A stretch of DNA of 64,000 bases from Kitasatospora viridis (GCF_007829815.1 NZ_VIWT01000001.1:2813501-2877500); one strand, 5' to 3'; shown: positions 36,342-44,491, counted from the stretch's first letter. Numbers and translations are program-made. Notes: generated by a model not told the origin, from the letters alone.

Positions 36342-37880
36342 TCACTGCTCCGGCAGGTCGTGGCGGATGTGCTCGGGCCGCACCCCGGCCCGGGCCAGCG
36401 CGGCGGCCGAGCGGCGCACCATCGCGGCGGGCCCGGCCAGGTAGGCCCGGTGCCCGTCCCACGGGCCGAGCTGGGCCACCAGGTCGCCGAGCAGCCCGCG
36501 CTGACCGCGCTGCTCGGAGACCACCGGACGCACCGTCAGCCAGGGGTGGCGGCGCTCCAGCTCGCGCAGCGCGTCCAGCTGGTAGAGGTCGTCGTCGTGC
36601 CGCACCCCGTAGAGCACCTGGAGGGTGCGGGCGCCGGCGCCGTGCGCGGCCACCTCCTCGACCAGGGCGGTCACCGGGCCGATCCCGGTGCCGCCGCCCA
36701 CGCAGAGCAGCGGGGCCGGGTCGGCGTGGTCCAGCACCATCCGGCCGGCCGGCGGGCCGAGCCGCAGCACGTCGCCCGGACGGGCCCGGCGCAGCAGCGC
36801 GTTGCTCACCCAGCCGGTCGGCAGCGCCCGGACGTGGAAGCTCAGCAGCCCGTCGCCGCGCGGCGCCGCGGCGAACGAGTAGTGCCGCCAGACCCGGGGC
36901 CACCAGGGCGTCTCCAGCGTGGTGTGCTGGCCGGCCCGGAACGGGTACGGCTGGTCGGGGCGGACGGTGAGCACCGCGACGTCCCGGCCGACCGCCCGGT
37001 GCGCGACCACCTCGGCCTGCCACCAGGGCGGCGAGGTGCGGGCGTCCCGCTCGGCGGCCTCGATCATGATGGTGGAGATCAGGTGGTAGGCCCGGCGCCA
37101 GGCCAGCTCGGTCTCGGCGTCCCAGCGGGCCCCGGCGTACTTGGCCAGCGCCGCGATCAGGCACTCGCCGACCGGACCGTAGTGCCCGGTCAGGGTGCCG
37201 TACTTGCGGTGGCCGCAGCCGAGTTGGCCGAGGTAGGCGGTGAGCGCGGCCGGGTCGCCGGCGCCCCGGGCGGTCTGCAGCAGGGCCCGGAAGAGCCGGT
37301 CGCGCTGCACGTCCATGGCGGCCGGGAAGAGCGAGCGGACCTCCGGGTGGTGCAGGAAGATCAGCGCGTAGAAGTGCGCGGTGGCCCGGTCGGCGACCGG
37401 CTCGACCAGGGTCAGGGTGGAGCGGATCAGCTCCAGGTCGCGCGGGGTGGGCGGCTCCTGGGCGGCCCCGCCGGCCGGCTCGGCGCCGAGCGGCGCGGGG
37501 GGCGGCACGGGGTGCGCGGCGGCGTCCCACGCCTGGCTCCAATGGTCGCCCTGCCCGGCCCAGTTGAGGCCCGGCGCCCAGGAGAACAGCGGCTCTATGG
37601 CGGGCCGCTCGGGGTGCGCGGGCTGGGGGTGCGCGGGCTGCTCGGGCGCGGGCACCAGGGGCGGCTCGGTCGGCATCGGCGGGACCACCAGCGCGACGGG
37701 GGCGGGGGGCTCCGGCGCGACGAGCGGCTCGGGCTCGGGCTCGGGAAGCGCAACCGGCTCCGGTTCCGGCTCGGGCTCCGTCCGCGGCATGCCCGGTACG
37801 GAGGTGGCCGCCGCCGAGCCCTGACCGGACCTGACCAGCAGCGCGGAGAGCGGCTTCACCGCTAACTGACGCGTACTCAA
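36342..37880 (-). CDS. Flavohemoglobin-like protein with Pro/Glu-rich N-terminus and a TTA codon
   Basis: A 512-residue protein. Residues 1-145 are low complexity with EPEPEP, PEPEPEP and HPQPAHPERP repeats. A globin domain follows (HFYALIFLHHPEVRSLFP with the B10 Tyr, a distal Gln in MDVQRDRL, proximal His in CGHRKYG), then an FAD domain (RHYSFAAAPRGDG) and an NAD(P) domain (LCVGGGTGIGPV). Such proteins act as NO dioxygenases or globin reductases. The start is probably the TTG at 37878-37880 with GGAGG 13 bases upstream; codon 6 is then TTA, which needs the bldA tRNA. Starting at the later GTG would remove the TTA. Confidence 0.88.
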   Translation of the reverse strand: MSTRQLAVKPLSALLVRSGQGSAAATSVPGMPRTEPEPEPEPVALPEPEPEPLVAPEPPAPVALVVPPMPTEPPLVPAPEQPAHPQPAHPERPAIEPLFSWAPGLNWAGQGDHWSQAWDAAAHPVPPPAPLGAEPAGGAAQEPPTPRDLELIRSTLTLVEPVADRATAHFYALIFLHHPEVRSLFPAAMDVQRDRLFRALLQTARGAGDPAALTAYLGQLGCGHRKYGTLTGHYGPVGECLIAALAKYAGARWDAETELAWRRAYHLISTIMIEAAERDARTSPPWWQAEVVAHRAVGRDVAVLTVRPDQPYPFRAGQHTTLETPWWPRVWRHYSFAAAPRGDGLLSFHVRALPTGWVSNALLRRARPGDVLRLGPPAGRMVLDHADPAPLLCVGGGTGIGPVTALVEEVAAHGAGARTLQVLYGVRHDDDLYQLDALRELERRHPWLTVRPVVSEQRGQRGLLGDLVAQLGPWDGHRAYLAGPAAMVRRSAAALARAGVRPEHIRHDLPEQ

Positions 37881-38074
37881 GAGAATCGTTTCGCCTCCGG
37901 TCGTCCCAGCAACGCCTCGGGTAGCGTGGCACGGGCGAACAGCTGATCCGACAAATCGTGCAAACGCCGGACGGACAGCCGCCGGGGACGCTAGGGTCCC
38001 TCCCTTCAAACCTTGCGTGCTCCACAGTGGCGAGAGGCAGCCCTGCCGGATTCCCCCACGCGAGCGGAGACCCC

Positions 38075-39220
38075 ATGGACCCCCACCCCCCTCACCACCG
38101 CCGACGGACGGCACTCACCACGGCAGCGGCGGCGACGCTGGCCGCCACCAGCCTGATCGGGCTGGCCGGCCCGGCATCGGCCGCCCCCACCTGCGGCGGA
38201 GGCGTCCCGTTCACCCTCGGCTCCCACCGGTTCTGCGGCTACGGACTGCCCGGCCGCCACACCTTCACCGTGCCGGCCGGCGTCACCTTCGTCACCTTCG
38301 TCGTCGAGGGCGCCCACGGCGGCAACGGCGCGGGCGTCGGCGGCGGGAGCGGCAACTTCGGCGGCTACGGCGCCAAGGTGACCACCGGGATCGCCGTGAC
38401 CCCCGGTCAGGTCCTGGAGATCACCGTCGGCGGCACCGGCCGGCTCTCGACCTACGCCGACTTCGAGAACGGCGGCGCCGGGTTCAACGGCGGTGGCAAG
38501 GGCCACCACGCCAGCATCGTGGTGCACATCGACACCCCCGAGGCCGAGAACATCGCGGCGCGCGACGCCGGTGCCAGCGGCGGTGGCGGCGGCGCCTCCG
38601 ACGTGCGCACCGGCGCCTACGCGCCCGACGACCGGATCATCGTCGCCGGTGGCGGCGGTGGTGGCGGCGGCAACGGAGGTGCCTTCAGCTCGCCCTTCCG
38701 CCACCTCGGCGGCGGCAACGGCGGCACCGGCGGCAACGGCACGGGCGGCGACGCGAGCAACGGCGACGGCGCCCCCGGGGACGGCGGCGGCGGCCCCGGC
38801 CTCGCCGGCCTGGGAGCCGTTCCCGACAGCCCCGGCGCCGGTGGCGGCGGTGGTATCGGCGGCAACGCGTACGCGCCGGGCGTCCCGCTCAGCGGCCGCC
38901 CGGGCCACGCCGGCACCGGCGGCTCGCTCGCCCTCGGCGGCAACGGCGGCCCCAGTGGCACCGGCGGCCAGTCTCCTTGCGGCGCCTGCGAGCCCGGCGG
39001 TCCCGGCGGCTCCGGCGGCGGCGGGGGCGGCGGCTACTACGGCGGTGGCGGTGGCGGAGGTGGGGGCGGCGGCAAGGGCAACGACGACCTCTTCACCGCG
39101 GGGGCCGGTGGCGGCGGCGGTGCCGGCGGCGGCGGGGGCAGCAGCTACAGCGCCACCTCCGCCACGTACGAGCTCAGCCAGCGGACCGAGAACGGTCAGG
39201 TGGTCGTCCAGTACCAGTGA
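38075..39220 (+). CDS. Secreted glycine-rich protein
   Basis: A 381-residue exported protein. A signal peptide (TAAAATLAATSLIGLAGPASA, cut before APTCGG) precedes a beta-type segment (FTVPAGVTFVTFVVEGAHGG, VTPGQVLEITVGGTG) and a very long Gly-rich region with GGGG and GGNGG repeats. The blocks GGGGASDVRTG and DRIIVAGGGGGGGG resemble the glycine-rich domain found in ALK/LTK-type and bacterial cell-surface proteins. GGAG lies five bases before the ATG. No membrane anchor is seen, so it is probably secreted or wall-bound. Function unknown. Confidence 0.85.
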   Translation: MDPHPPHHRRRTALTTAAAATLAATSLIGLAGPASAAPTCGGGVPFTLGSHRFCGYGLPGRHTFTVPAGVTFVTFVVEGAHGGNGAGVGGGSGNFGGYGAKVTTGIAVTPGQVLEITVGGTGRLSTYADFENGGAGFNGGGKGHHASIVVHIDTPEAENIAARDAGASGGGGGASDVRTGAYAPDDRIIVAGGGGGGGGNGGAFSSPFRHLGGGNGGTGGNGTGGDASNGDGAPGDGGGGPGLAGLGAVPDSPGAGGGGGIGGNAYAPGVPLSGRPGHAGTGGSLALGGNGGPSGTGGQSPCGACEPGGPGGSGGGGGGGYYGGGGGGGGGGGKGNDDLFTAGAGGGGGAGGGGGSSYSATSATYELSQRTENGQVVVQYQ

Positions 39221-39237
39221 CCGCGGCGGGGTGCGCG

Positions 39238-39264
39238 GACGCCACCGGTGCCACCGGTGGCGTC
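39238..39264. terminator. Bidirectional terminator between convergent genes
   Basis: Perfect 12-bp stem (GACGCCACCGGT / ACCGGTGGCGTC) with a GCC loop, between the glycine-rich gene stop and the stop of the regulator gene, which it touches. Confidence 0.85.
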
Positions 39265-40219
39265 AGCCCCGGAAGGTCCGCCGGTACGCCCCCGGCGACA
39301 CCCCGATCGCCTCGCGCATGTGCTGGCGCAGCGAGACGTCCGTCCCGAAGCCGACCCGCTCGGCGATCCGACCGACCGTCAGATCGCTGCTCTCCAGCAG
39401 GTGGCGGGCCAGGTCGAGGCGCTGCTGGGTGAGCCACTGCCCGGGGCTGAGGCCGAGCTCGGCGCGGAAGCGGCGGGTGAAGGTGCGCCGGCTCATCCCG
39501 GCGTGCTGGGCCAGGTCGGCGAGCTGGAGCGGCTCCCGCAGCCGTTCCAGCGCCCAGGCCCGGGTGGCGGCGGTGCCGCTGTCCGGGCTCGTCGGGATCG
39601 GGCGCTCCACGTACTGGGCCTGGCCGCCCTCGCGCTGCGGCTGCACCACGCAGCGCCGGGCCACGTGGTTGGCCACCGCGCTGCCGTGGTCCTTGCGGAT
39701 CAGGTGGAGCAGCAGGTCGATGCCGGCCGCGGCGCCCGCCGAGGTGAGCACCCGGCCGGCGTCGACGAAGAGCACGTCGGGCGCCAGGTCGACCTGCGGG
39801 TAGCAGCGCTTGAAGTGGGGCGAGTGGTGCCAGTGCGTGGCCGCCCGCCGGCCGTCCAGCAGACCGGCCGCCGCCAGCACGAAGGTCGCCAGGCAGATGC
39901 CCACGACCCGGGTGTCGGGCCGCAGTTCGGCGAGCGCCCGGGCCAGCCGGGGCGGCAGCGCGGCGCGCTCGGTGATCCCGGCGAACTGGCCCGAGGCCGG
40001 GATCACCAGGGTGTCGGCCTCGGCGAGCAGCGCCGCGTCGTGCTCCACGGTGATCGCGTAGTCGGCCGAGGTGCGCACCAGACGGCCGTCGAGCGAACAG
40101 GTGCGCACCGAGTAGAGCCGGGCGCCGTCGCCGTCGGTCGCGGTGCCGAAGAGCCGGGAGGCCAGGCTGAGTTCGAACGGGATCACCCCGTCCAGGGCCA
40201 GGACGACGACACGATGCAT
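39263..40219 (-). CDS. GlxA-family regulator (DJ-1/PfpI domain plus AraC helix-turn-helix)
   Basis: A 318-residue protein. The N-terminal half is a DJ-1/PfpI-like domain (VVVLALDGVIPFELSLASRLFG, VVGICLATFVLAAAGLLDGR with the nucleophile-elbow Cys in GICLA). The C-terminal half has two AraC helix-turn-helix motifs (LADLAQHAGMSRRTFTRRFR, VGRIAERVGFGTDVSLRQHM). GlxA-type regulators of Streptomyces act in morphology and metabolism. It starts 71 bp from the divergent oxidoreductase gene, which is a possible target. Confidence 0.92.
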   Translation of the reverse strand: MHRVVVLALDGVIPFELSLASRLFGTATDGDGARLYSVRTCSLDGRLVRTSADYAITVEHDAALLAEADTLVIPASGQFAGITERAALPPRLARALAELRPDTRVVGICLATFVLAAAGLLDGRRAATHWHHSPHFKRCYPQVDLAPDVLFVDAGRVLTSAGAAAGIDLLLHLIRKDHGSAVANHVARRCVVQPQREGGQAQYVERPIPTSPDSGTAATRAWALERLREPLQLADLAQHAGMSRRTFTRRFRAELGLSPGQWLTQQRLDLARHLLESSDLTVGRIAERVGFGTDVSLRQHMREAIGVSPGAYRRTFRG

Positions 40220-40290
40220 GGCCCGATTCTTGCACATCATGACCTCCGGGCCACTGACTTCCCAGCTCACGGAATCGGATGCTGGATCCC

Positions 40291-41277
40291 ATGACGACGA
40301 CCGACTCGACGACGACCGACTCAGCGACGACCGACTCAGCAACGATGACCGCGATCAGCCAGGACGCCTACGGCGGCCCGGAGGTGCTGCACCAGGTGCG
40401 GACCACCCGCCCGCAGCCCGGCCCCTCGGAGGTGCTGATCCGGGTCCGCGCCGCCGGGATGAACCCGACGGACTGGAAGCACCGCCAGCGCCCCGGCATG
40501 ATCGACCGGCTGCCGCTGGTGCTCGGCTGGGACGTCTCCGGCACGGTCGAGGCGGTCGGCCTCGGCGTCACCATCCACCGGGTGGGCGACGAGGTGTTCG
40601 GCATGCTCCCCTACCCGCACGGCGTGGGCTCCTTCGCCGAGTACGCGGTCGCCCCGGCCCGCGCGGTGGTCGGCAAGCCGGCCACCATCGACCACGTACA
40701 GGCGGGCGCCCTCCCGCTCGCCGCCCTGACGGCCTGGCAGGCCCTGGTCGACACGGCCGACCTCCAGCCCGGCGAGCGCATCCTGGTGCACGCGGCGGCC
40801 GGCGGCGTGGGCCACCTGGCCGTGCAGATCGCCAAGTCCCGTGGCGCAGAAGTGGTCGGCACGGCCAGCGCCCCCAAGCACGACCTGCTGCGCGACCTCG
40901 GCGTGGACGAGGCGGTGGACTACCGCACCACCGACTTCACCACCATCGCCCCGGTCGACGTCGTGCTCGACACCATCGGCGGCGACACCGCCGAGCGCTC
41001 GCTCCAGGTGCTCAAGCCCGGCGGCCGCCTGGTCTCGATCGCCCTCACCTCCCTCCCGGCCGACCTGCCCGACCGCGCCGCCGCACTGGGCGTCGAGCTC
41101 CACCCGATCCTGGTCGAGGCCGACCAGGCGGGCATGCTGGCGATCCGCGAGCTGGTCGAGTCGGGGAAGCTGCGCCCGATTGTCGAGGCGACCTTCCCAC
41201 TGGCCGAGGCCGCGAAGGGGCACGCCCTGGGCGACACGGGGCGGGTGGCGGGGAAGGTGGTGCTGACGGTCGAGTGA
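40291..41277 (+). CDS. Zinc-independent MDR oxidoreductase (quinone reductase-like)
   Basis: A 328-residue NADPH-dependent oxidoreductase of the medium-chain family. It shows RAAGMNPTDWKHRQRPG, a Rossmann loop HAAAGGVGHLAVQIAKSRGAE, and DVVLDTIGGDTAERSLQVLKPGGRLVSIAL. No zinc Cys cluster is visible. The first 18 codons are Thr/Asp/Ser repeats made by tandem DNA repeats, so the true start may be the ATG at 40345 (MTAISQDAYGGPEVLHQV), where family similarity begins. It is divergent from the GlxA-type regulator. Confidence 0.88.
   Translation: MTTTDSTTTDSATTDSATMTAISQDAYGGPEVLHQVRTTRPQPGPSEVLIRVRAAGMNPTDWKHRQRPGMIDRLPLVLGWDVSGTVEAVGLGVTIHRVGDEVFGMLPYPHGVGSFAEYAVAPARAVVGKPATIDHVQAGALPLAALTAWQALVDTADLQPGERILVHAAAGGVGHLAVQIAKSRGAEVVGTASAPKHDLLRDLGVDEAVDYRTTDFTTIAPVDVVLDTIGGDTAERSLQVLKPGGRLVSIALTSLPADLPDRAAALGVELHPILVEADQAGMLAIRELVESGKLRPIVEATFPLAEAAKGHALGDTGRVAGKVVLTVE
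40294..40341 (+). repeat. Short tandem repeats at the 5' end of the oxidoreductase gene
   Basis: Three copies of a unit based on ACGACCGACTC (ACGACGACCGACTCG, then ACGACGACCGACTCAGCG, then ACGACCGACTCAGCAACG) encode TTTDS, TTTDSA and TTDSAT. Copies differ by one or two bases, and copy number could vary by slippage without breaking the frame. Confidence 0.6.
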
Positions 41278-41288
41278 GCAGGGCTTGA

Positions 41289-41306
41289 CCTCAAGTCGGC
41301 TTCAGC
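41289..41306. promoter_or_regulatory. SoxR/MerR-like box in the promoter of the esterase-like gene
   Basis: CCTCAAGTCGGCTTCAGC matches the SoxR palindrome CCTCAAGTTAACTTGAGG at 13 of 18 positions, the left half nearly perfectly. TTGACC at 41285-41290 could be the -35 box and TATGAG at 41307-41312 a -10 box. No SoxR gene is in the window. The match is by eye. Confidence 0.4.
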
Positions 41307-41322
41307 TATGAGACTTGATGGC

Positions 41323-42450
41323 ATGTCAACCGAGAGCACAATCGAGCGCGAACCCGGCCTCCCCCTGGACGAGATCGCCGGCCGCCTCGCCTCCGGCGCG
41401 ACGGTGGTCGGCATCGGGGAGTCCACCCGCTTCGCCCGGGAGACCTTCGAGCTGCGGGACCAGCTGTTCCGCCGGCTGGTCCGGGACCACGGCTTCCGCA
41501 CCCTCGCCGTCCAGGACGGCGCGGGCACCGGCGAGGCCCTCGACGCGTACGCGGCCGGCGGCCCGGGCTCGGCCGCGTCAGCGCTGGCCGACGCCTGGAA
41601 GCCTTGGCGCACCGCCGAGATGGCGGCCGCGCTGGAGTGGATCCGGGCGTTCAACCAGGACCACCGGGACGACCCGGTCCGCATCCTCGGCGTGAAGCCG
41701 GTCCAGGCGACGCCCGCCGACTACGACGCCGTGCTGGCACACGTGCGCGCGTCGGCACCGGACCGGCTCGCGGAGTTGGCGGCCCACCTGGACCCCATCC
41801 GCACCGCCCACCAGACCGAGGAGCACGTGCAGCGGGCGCGCGGGGTCCACCCCGGCCGCCCGTTCGCCGACCACGCCCGCGACGCCCTCGCACTGGTCGA
41901 ATCCATTCCCGAGGCGGCCGCCCGAATGCGCCTGATCGTGCGGTTCCACGAGCACAGCGTCGCCGGCCGGGGCGACTACGCGGGCGAGGCCGCGCTGTGG
42001 GCCGACGCCATCACCGAGTCGCACGGCCGCACCGTCTACTGGGACGGCATCGCCCACACCTCGGCAGCCGAAACGGTGCTGGGCCTGGCCCCGGAGCGCG
42101 GTTCCCGCCCCACGGTCGGCAGCCTGCTGCGCGAGCACTACGGCGAGCGTTACGTCTCGGCGGCCATCGGCTTCCACCACGGCAACCTCGGTGCCGCCGT
42201 GGTCCCGGCCCCCGCCCCAGACCTGGTCGACGCAAAGATCGGCGCCGCCGACCTCCCGGCCCGCTGGCTGGACCTGCGCCAGGAGGACGTGCGCCGCCAA
42301 TGGGACGGCCCGGCGAAGGCCCGCGTGATCAGCGGCGTCTACACCCCTGAGCGCGACGCCGCCGAGTACGTGTCGGTCGCCTCCCTGGCCGAAGCCTTCG
42401 ACGTCTTCGTCCACATCGGTGAGGTCTCCCCGGTGCACTGGCTGCCGTGA
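41323..42450 (+). CDS. Erythromycin esterase-like protein
   Basis: A 375-residue protein of the erythromycin-esterase-like superfamily. Family landmarks are VVGIGESTRFARETFELRDQLF (the G-E-x-T/S-H-type start, here ESTRF), FRTLAVQDGAGTGEALDAY, PVRILGVKP, and VSAAIGFHHGN. Known relatives are EreA/B-type esterases, but many members have other or unknown roles; the usual active-site His after GE(S)T is replaced by Arg here. ATG at 41323 is used; an ATG five codons upstream is possible. The upstream box suggests redox or thiol control. Confidence 0.82.
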   Translation: MSTESTIEREPGLPLDEIAGRLASGATVVGIGESTRFARETFELRDQLFRRLVRDHGFRTLAVQDGAGTGEALDAYAAGGPGSAASALADAWKPWRTAEMAAALEWIRAFNQDHRDDPVRILGVKPVQATPADYDAVLAHVRASAPDRLAELAAHLDPIRTAHQTEEHVQRARGVHPGRPFADHARDALALVESIPEAAARMRLIVRFHEHSVAGRGDYAGEAALWADAITESHGRTVYWDGIAHTSAAETVLGLAPERGSRPTVGSLLREHYGERYVSAAIGFHHGNLGAAVVPAPAPDLVDAKIGAADLPARWLDLRQEDVRRQWDGPAKARVISGVYTPERDAAEYVSVASLAEAFDVFVHIGEVSPVHWLP

Positions 42451-42545
42451 GCCGGCCAACGGTTCTTCATGTACTCAAGTCCGGTGACGTCCTGGCCCCA
42501 TGAATGTCCCGGCCCGAACGGTGCCCGTGATCACGGAGACGTGCG

Positions 42546-42635
42546 ATGTCGTCGAACCCGCCCAGCTTCGCTGACCTGCTCGGACAGGCAGTACGCCGTC
42601 TGACGAGGGAGGCTGTCCGTGCTCTTGGACGGTGA
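42546..42635 (+). pseudogene. Short fragment resembling the start of a DUF6879 protein
   Basis: A 29-codon frame reads MSSNPPSFADLLGQAVRRLT and ends in a stop inside the next gene. It resembles the N-terminus of the DUF6879 protein at 45500-46027 (MTQSVPTFAELLATARHSAV). It may be a remnant of a second DUF6879 gene, or an upstream ORF whose translation affects the overlapping gene at 42619. Confidence 0.4.
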
Positions 42636-43146
42636 GTCATGGCGGGAGGTGTTCGACTCGTTCGAGCGTGACGCCTGGCGCTTCGAGGCCCAACCCACCT
42701 ACACCATGCCGAAGGAGGCTGAGAGCCTCGCCGGATTCCTCCGAGGTGGCGCCAGACCGGACGGCCACAACACTCGCTGGCACCAACGGGTGAAGTCGTA
42801 CGTGGCGGCAGGGAAGCAAATCGGACGTGTCAGGGTCGTTCGTCGACCACTGACGGACTATCAGCGCTACCAGTTCGCCTGGGGAATCCCGGGCAACATC
42901 GAGGCTGCCGAGGACATTCGTGTTCTCGACGTCACCAACGAGGACTACGGGCTACCGCTGACCGGTCAGGACTGGTGGATGTTCGATGACTCGCGCATCG
43001 TGCACCTCAACTTCCGACCGGACGGAACGCAGGTCAACCGAGAACTGGCCGAGGGCCCGAGCATCTCCGACTACCAGCACTGGCGTGACATCTGCCTCGC
43101 CCATGCTGTCCCCTTCGACCAGTACCTGAGCCGAGGATCTCGCTGA
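42619..43146 (+). CDS. DUF6879-family protein
   Basis: A 175-residue soluble protein. Blocks such as FDSFERDAWRFEAQPTYTMP, RPLTDYQRYQFAWG, DWWMFDDSRIVHLNF are shared in pattern with the protein at 45500-46027 (QPVTDYIRYEHALT, DYWLFDDERVLFNHF). The family is of unknown function and is often next to XRE regulators in actinomycetes. GTG at 42619 has GGGAGG six bases upstream. It is the only plus-strand gene of this patch and is convergent with the methyltransferase. Confidence 0.85.
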   Translation: MLLDGESWREVFDSFERDAWRFEAQPTYTMPKEAESLAGFLRGGARPDGHNTRWHQRVKSYVAAGKQIGRVRVVRRPLTDYQRYQFAWGIPGNIEAAEDIRVLDVTNEDYGLPLTGQDWWMFDDSRIVHLNFRPDGTQVNRELAEGPSISDYQHWRDICLAHAVPFDQYLSRGSR

Positions 43147-43201
43147 CGGCTCGGATCAGGCCGCGCAAGGCGACCTGGTCCGAGCCGTGCTGGTAGCCGC
43201 C

Positions 43202-44347
43202 CTACGTCAGTCGAGATCCGGACACCGAATGTCGCGGATCGTCCAGCCACACGACCTGGCGGCCCTCCGGGTGCACGGTCAGGCCGAAGCGGGTCAGTTC
43301 GGGCTTGCCCCGCTCCTCCCACCACAGGCGGGCCGACTCGACTTCGTCCCAAAGCCGCCGAGGGCCGAGCTGGTGCACTGCGTCCGCCTCCTCCCACCGG
43401 ACGTACCTGATGGATGCCCAGGAACCGGCGCCGTCCGAGAGCTGCATCCGGGCGGTCCCTGCGGGGTCCTCCGGCTCCCACGTGTGGGCGTACCGAACTC
43501 CGCTGATCCGCAGGCCGATTCCGAACGCGGCGTGCACGTTCTCGATCGCGAGGTCAGGATCCAGCCGTGCCGGCCCCCGGTGTTCCGGCCCGGCCTCCGG
43601 GCGGGTGACCGCGTGCGGGCGCTGCGCCCGCATCCACATGAAGCTGGCGTTCTCCACGAACCGTCCGTGCGCCGCTTCACCCGGCTCGCCGACCACCAAC
43701 CGCAACAGCCCGGCGTTGGCGTACGTGGTGCCCCAAGGAGTCACGATCACTCCACCAGGCCGGGTCTGCGCCACCCACTCGGCCGGAACCCGCTGGACGG
43801 CAGCCGTGGAATGGATGGCGTCATACGGGGCCGACGCCTCCCATCCGGCCAGGCCGTCGGCCACCACCACCGTGGGAGAGAGCCCCTGCGCCCTCAACGC
43901 GGCCTCGGCCTGCGCCGCCAGCTCCGGATCCACCTCCACCGTGGTCACCCGGTCCCCACCGAGCCGAGCGGCCAGCAGGCCGGCCGTCCAGCCCGTACCG
44001 GTACCGATGTCCAGCACCCGGTCTCCTCCGGACAAGCCGAGCCGACCGAGCATCATCGCCACCAGGGACGGCAGAGAAGCGGAGGAGGTCGCCACCCCGG
44101 GCCCCTCCTCGAAGCCGTCGTCGAGCTGGGTGACCACCACCGCGTCGGAGTCGGCCAGGCCCTCCCACCGCTCCGGGTCAACGGCCCGGTCCAGCCGGAC
44201 GAACCCGTTGGGGCTGCTCTTCGCCTGGATCCACACCCTGTCCGGGATGAAGGCAGAGCGCGGGGCGCGCTCGAACGCGCCCCGCCACTCCTCGCCCAGT
44301 GCACCCGACGTGCTCAGCTCATCGAGCAACCGTGCGTAGGTGTCCAT
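43202..44347 (-). CDS. PCMT-like methyltransferase with C-terminal extension
   Basis: A 381-residue protein. Residues 1-215 form a protein-isoaspartate O-methyltransferase-like SAM domain: ERAPRSAFIPDRVW, VVTQLDDGFEEG, motif I VLDIGTGTGWTAGLLA, and TVEVDPELAAQAE. About 160 further residues (ARLDPDLAIENVHAAFGIGL, WEEADAVHQLGPRRLWDEVE) are seen in methyltransferases of actinobacterial peptide-maturation systems. The ATG lies 15 bases after the stop of a 42-codon peptide gene. Its target may be that peptide or an isoaspartyl protein. Confidence 0.85.
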   Translation of the reverse strand: MDTYARLLDELSTSGALGEEWRGAFERAPRSAFIPDRVWIQAKSSPNGFVRLDRAVDPERWEGLADSDAVVVTQLDDGFEEGPGVATSSASLPSLVAMMLGRLGLSGGDRVLDIGTGTGWTAGLLAARLGGDRVTTVEVDPELAAQAEAALRAQGLSPTVVVADGLAGWEASAPYDAIHSTAAVQRVPAEWVAQTRPGGVIVTPWGTTYANAGLLRLVVGEPGEAAHGRFVENASFMWMRAQRPHAVTRPEAGPEHRGPARLDPDLAIENVHAAFGIGLRISGVRYAHTWEPEDPAGTARMQLSDGAGSWASIRYVRWEEADAVHQLGPRRLWDEVESARLWWEERGKPELTRFGLTVHPEGRQVVWLDDPRHSVSGSRLT

Positions 44348-44362
44348 GAGTTGATGGCCCGC

Positions 44363-44491
44363 TCACTTCTTGTTCGGGGCCGGGTCGGTCTCGGGCCCGG
44401 GAATGGGCCTGGTCCACTGGCCGTCCTGCTCCTGCGGGGACGGGTTCTGGTCGCCCTGCTGTCCACCCTGACCGTCGCCGTGCTTGCCCAT
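44363..44491 (-). CDS. Small Gly/Gln/Pro-rich peptide gene coupled to the methyltransferase
   Basis: A 42-residue peptide, MGKHGDGQGGQQGDQNPSPQ then EQDGQWTRPIPGPETDPAPNKK-type tail, hydrophilic with no signal peptide, three Gly-Asp/Asp-Gly pairs and one Trp. GAGGAG lies six bases before the ATG, a strong initiation site. The methyltransferase gene begins 15 bases downstream. Asp residues followed by Gly are the kind of site PCMT-like enzymes act on. It may be a precursor or a small partner protein; I do not recognise a family. Confidence 0.7.
   Translation of the reverse strand: MGKHGDGQGGQQGDQNPSPQEQDGQWTRPIPGPETDPAPNKK

Noticed and set aside
38017..39432. Arg-rich and Ala/Pro-rich frames in the glycine-rich gene
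   Set aside because: Off-frame reading of GGC/GGT repeats; the Gly-rich frame alone has SD, signal peptide and cysteines.
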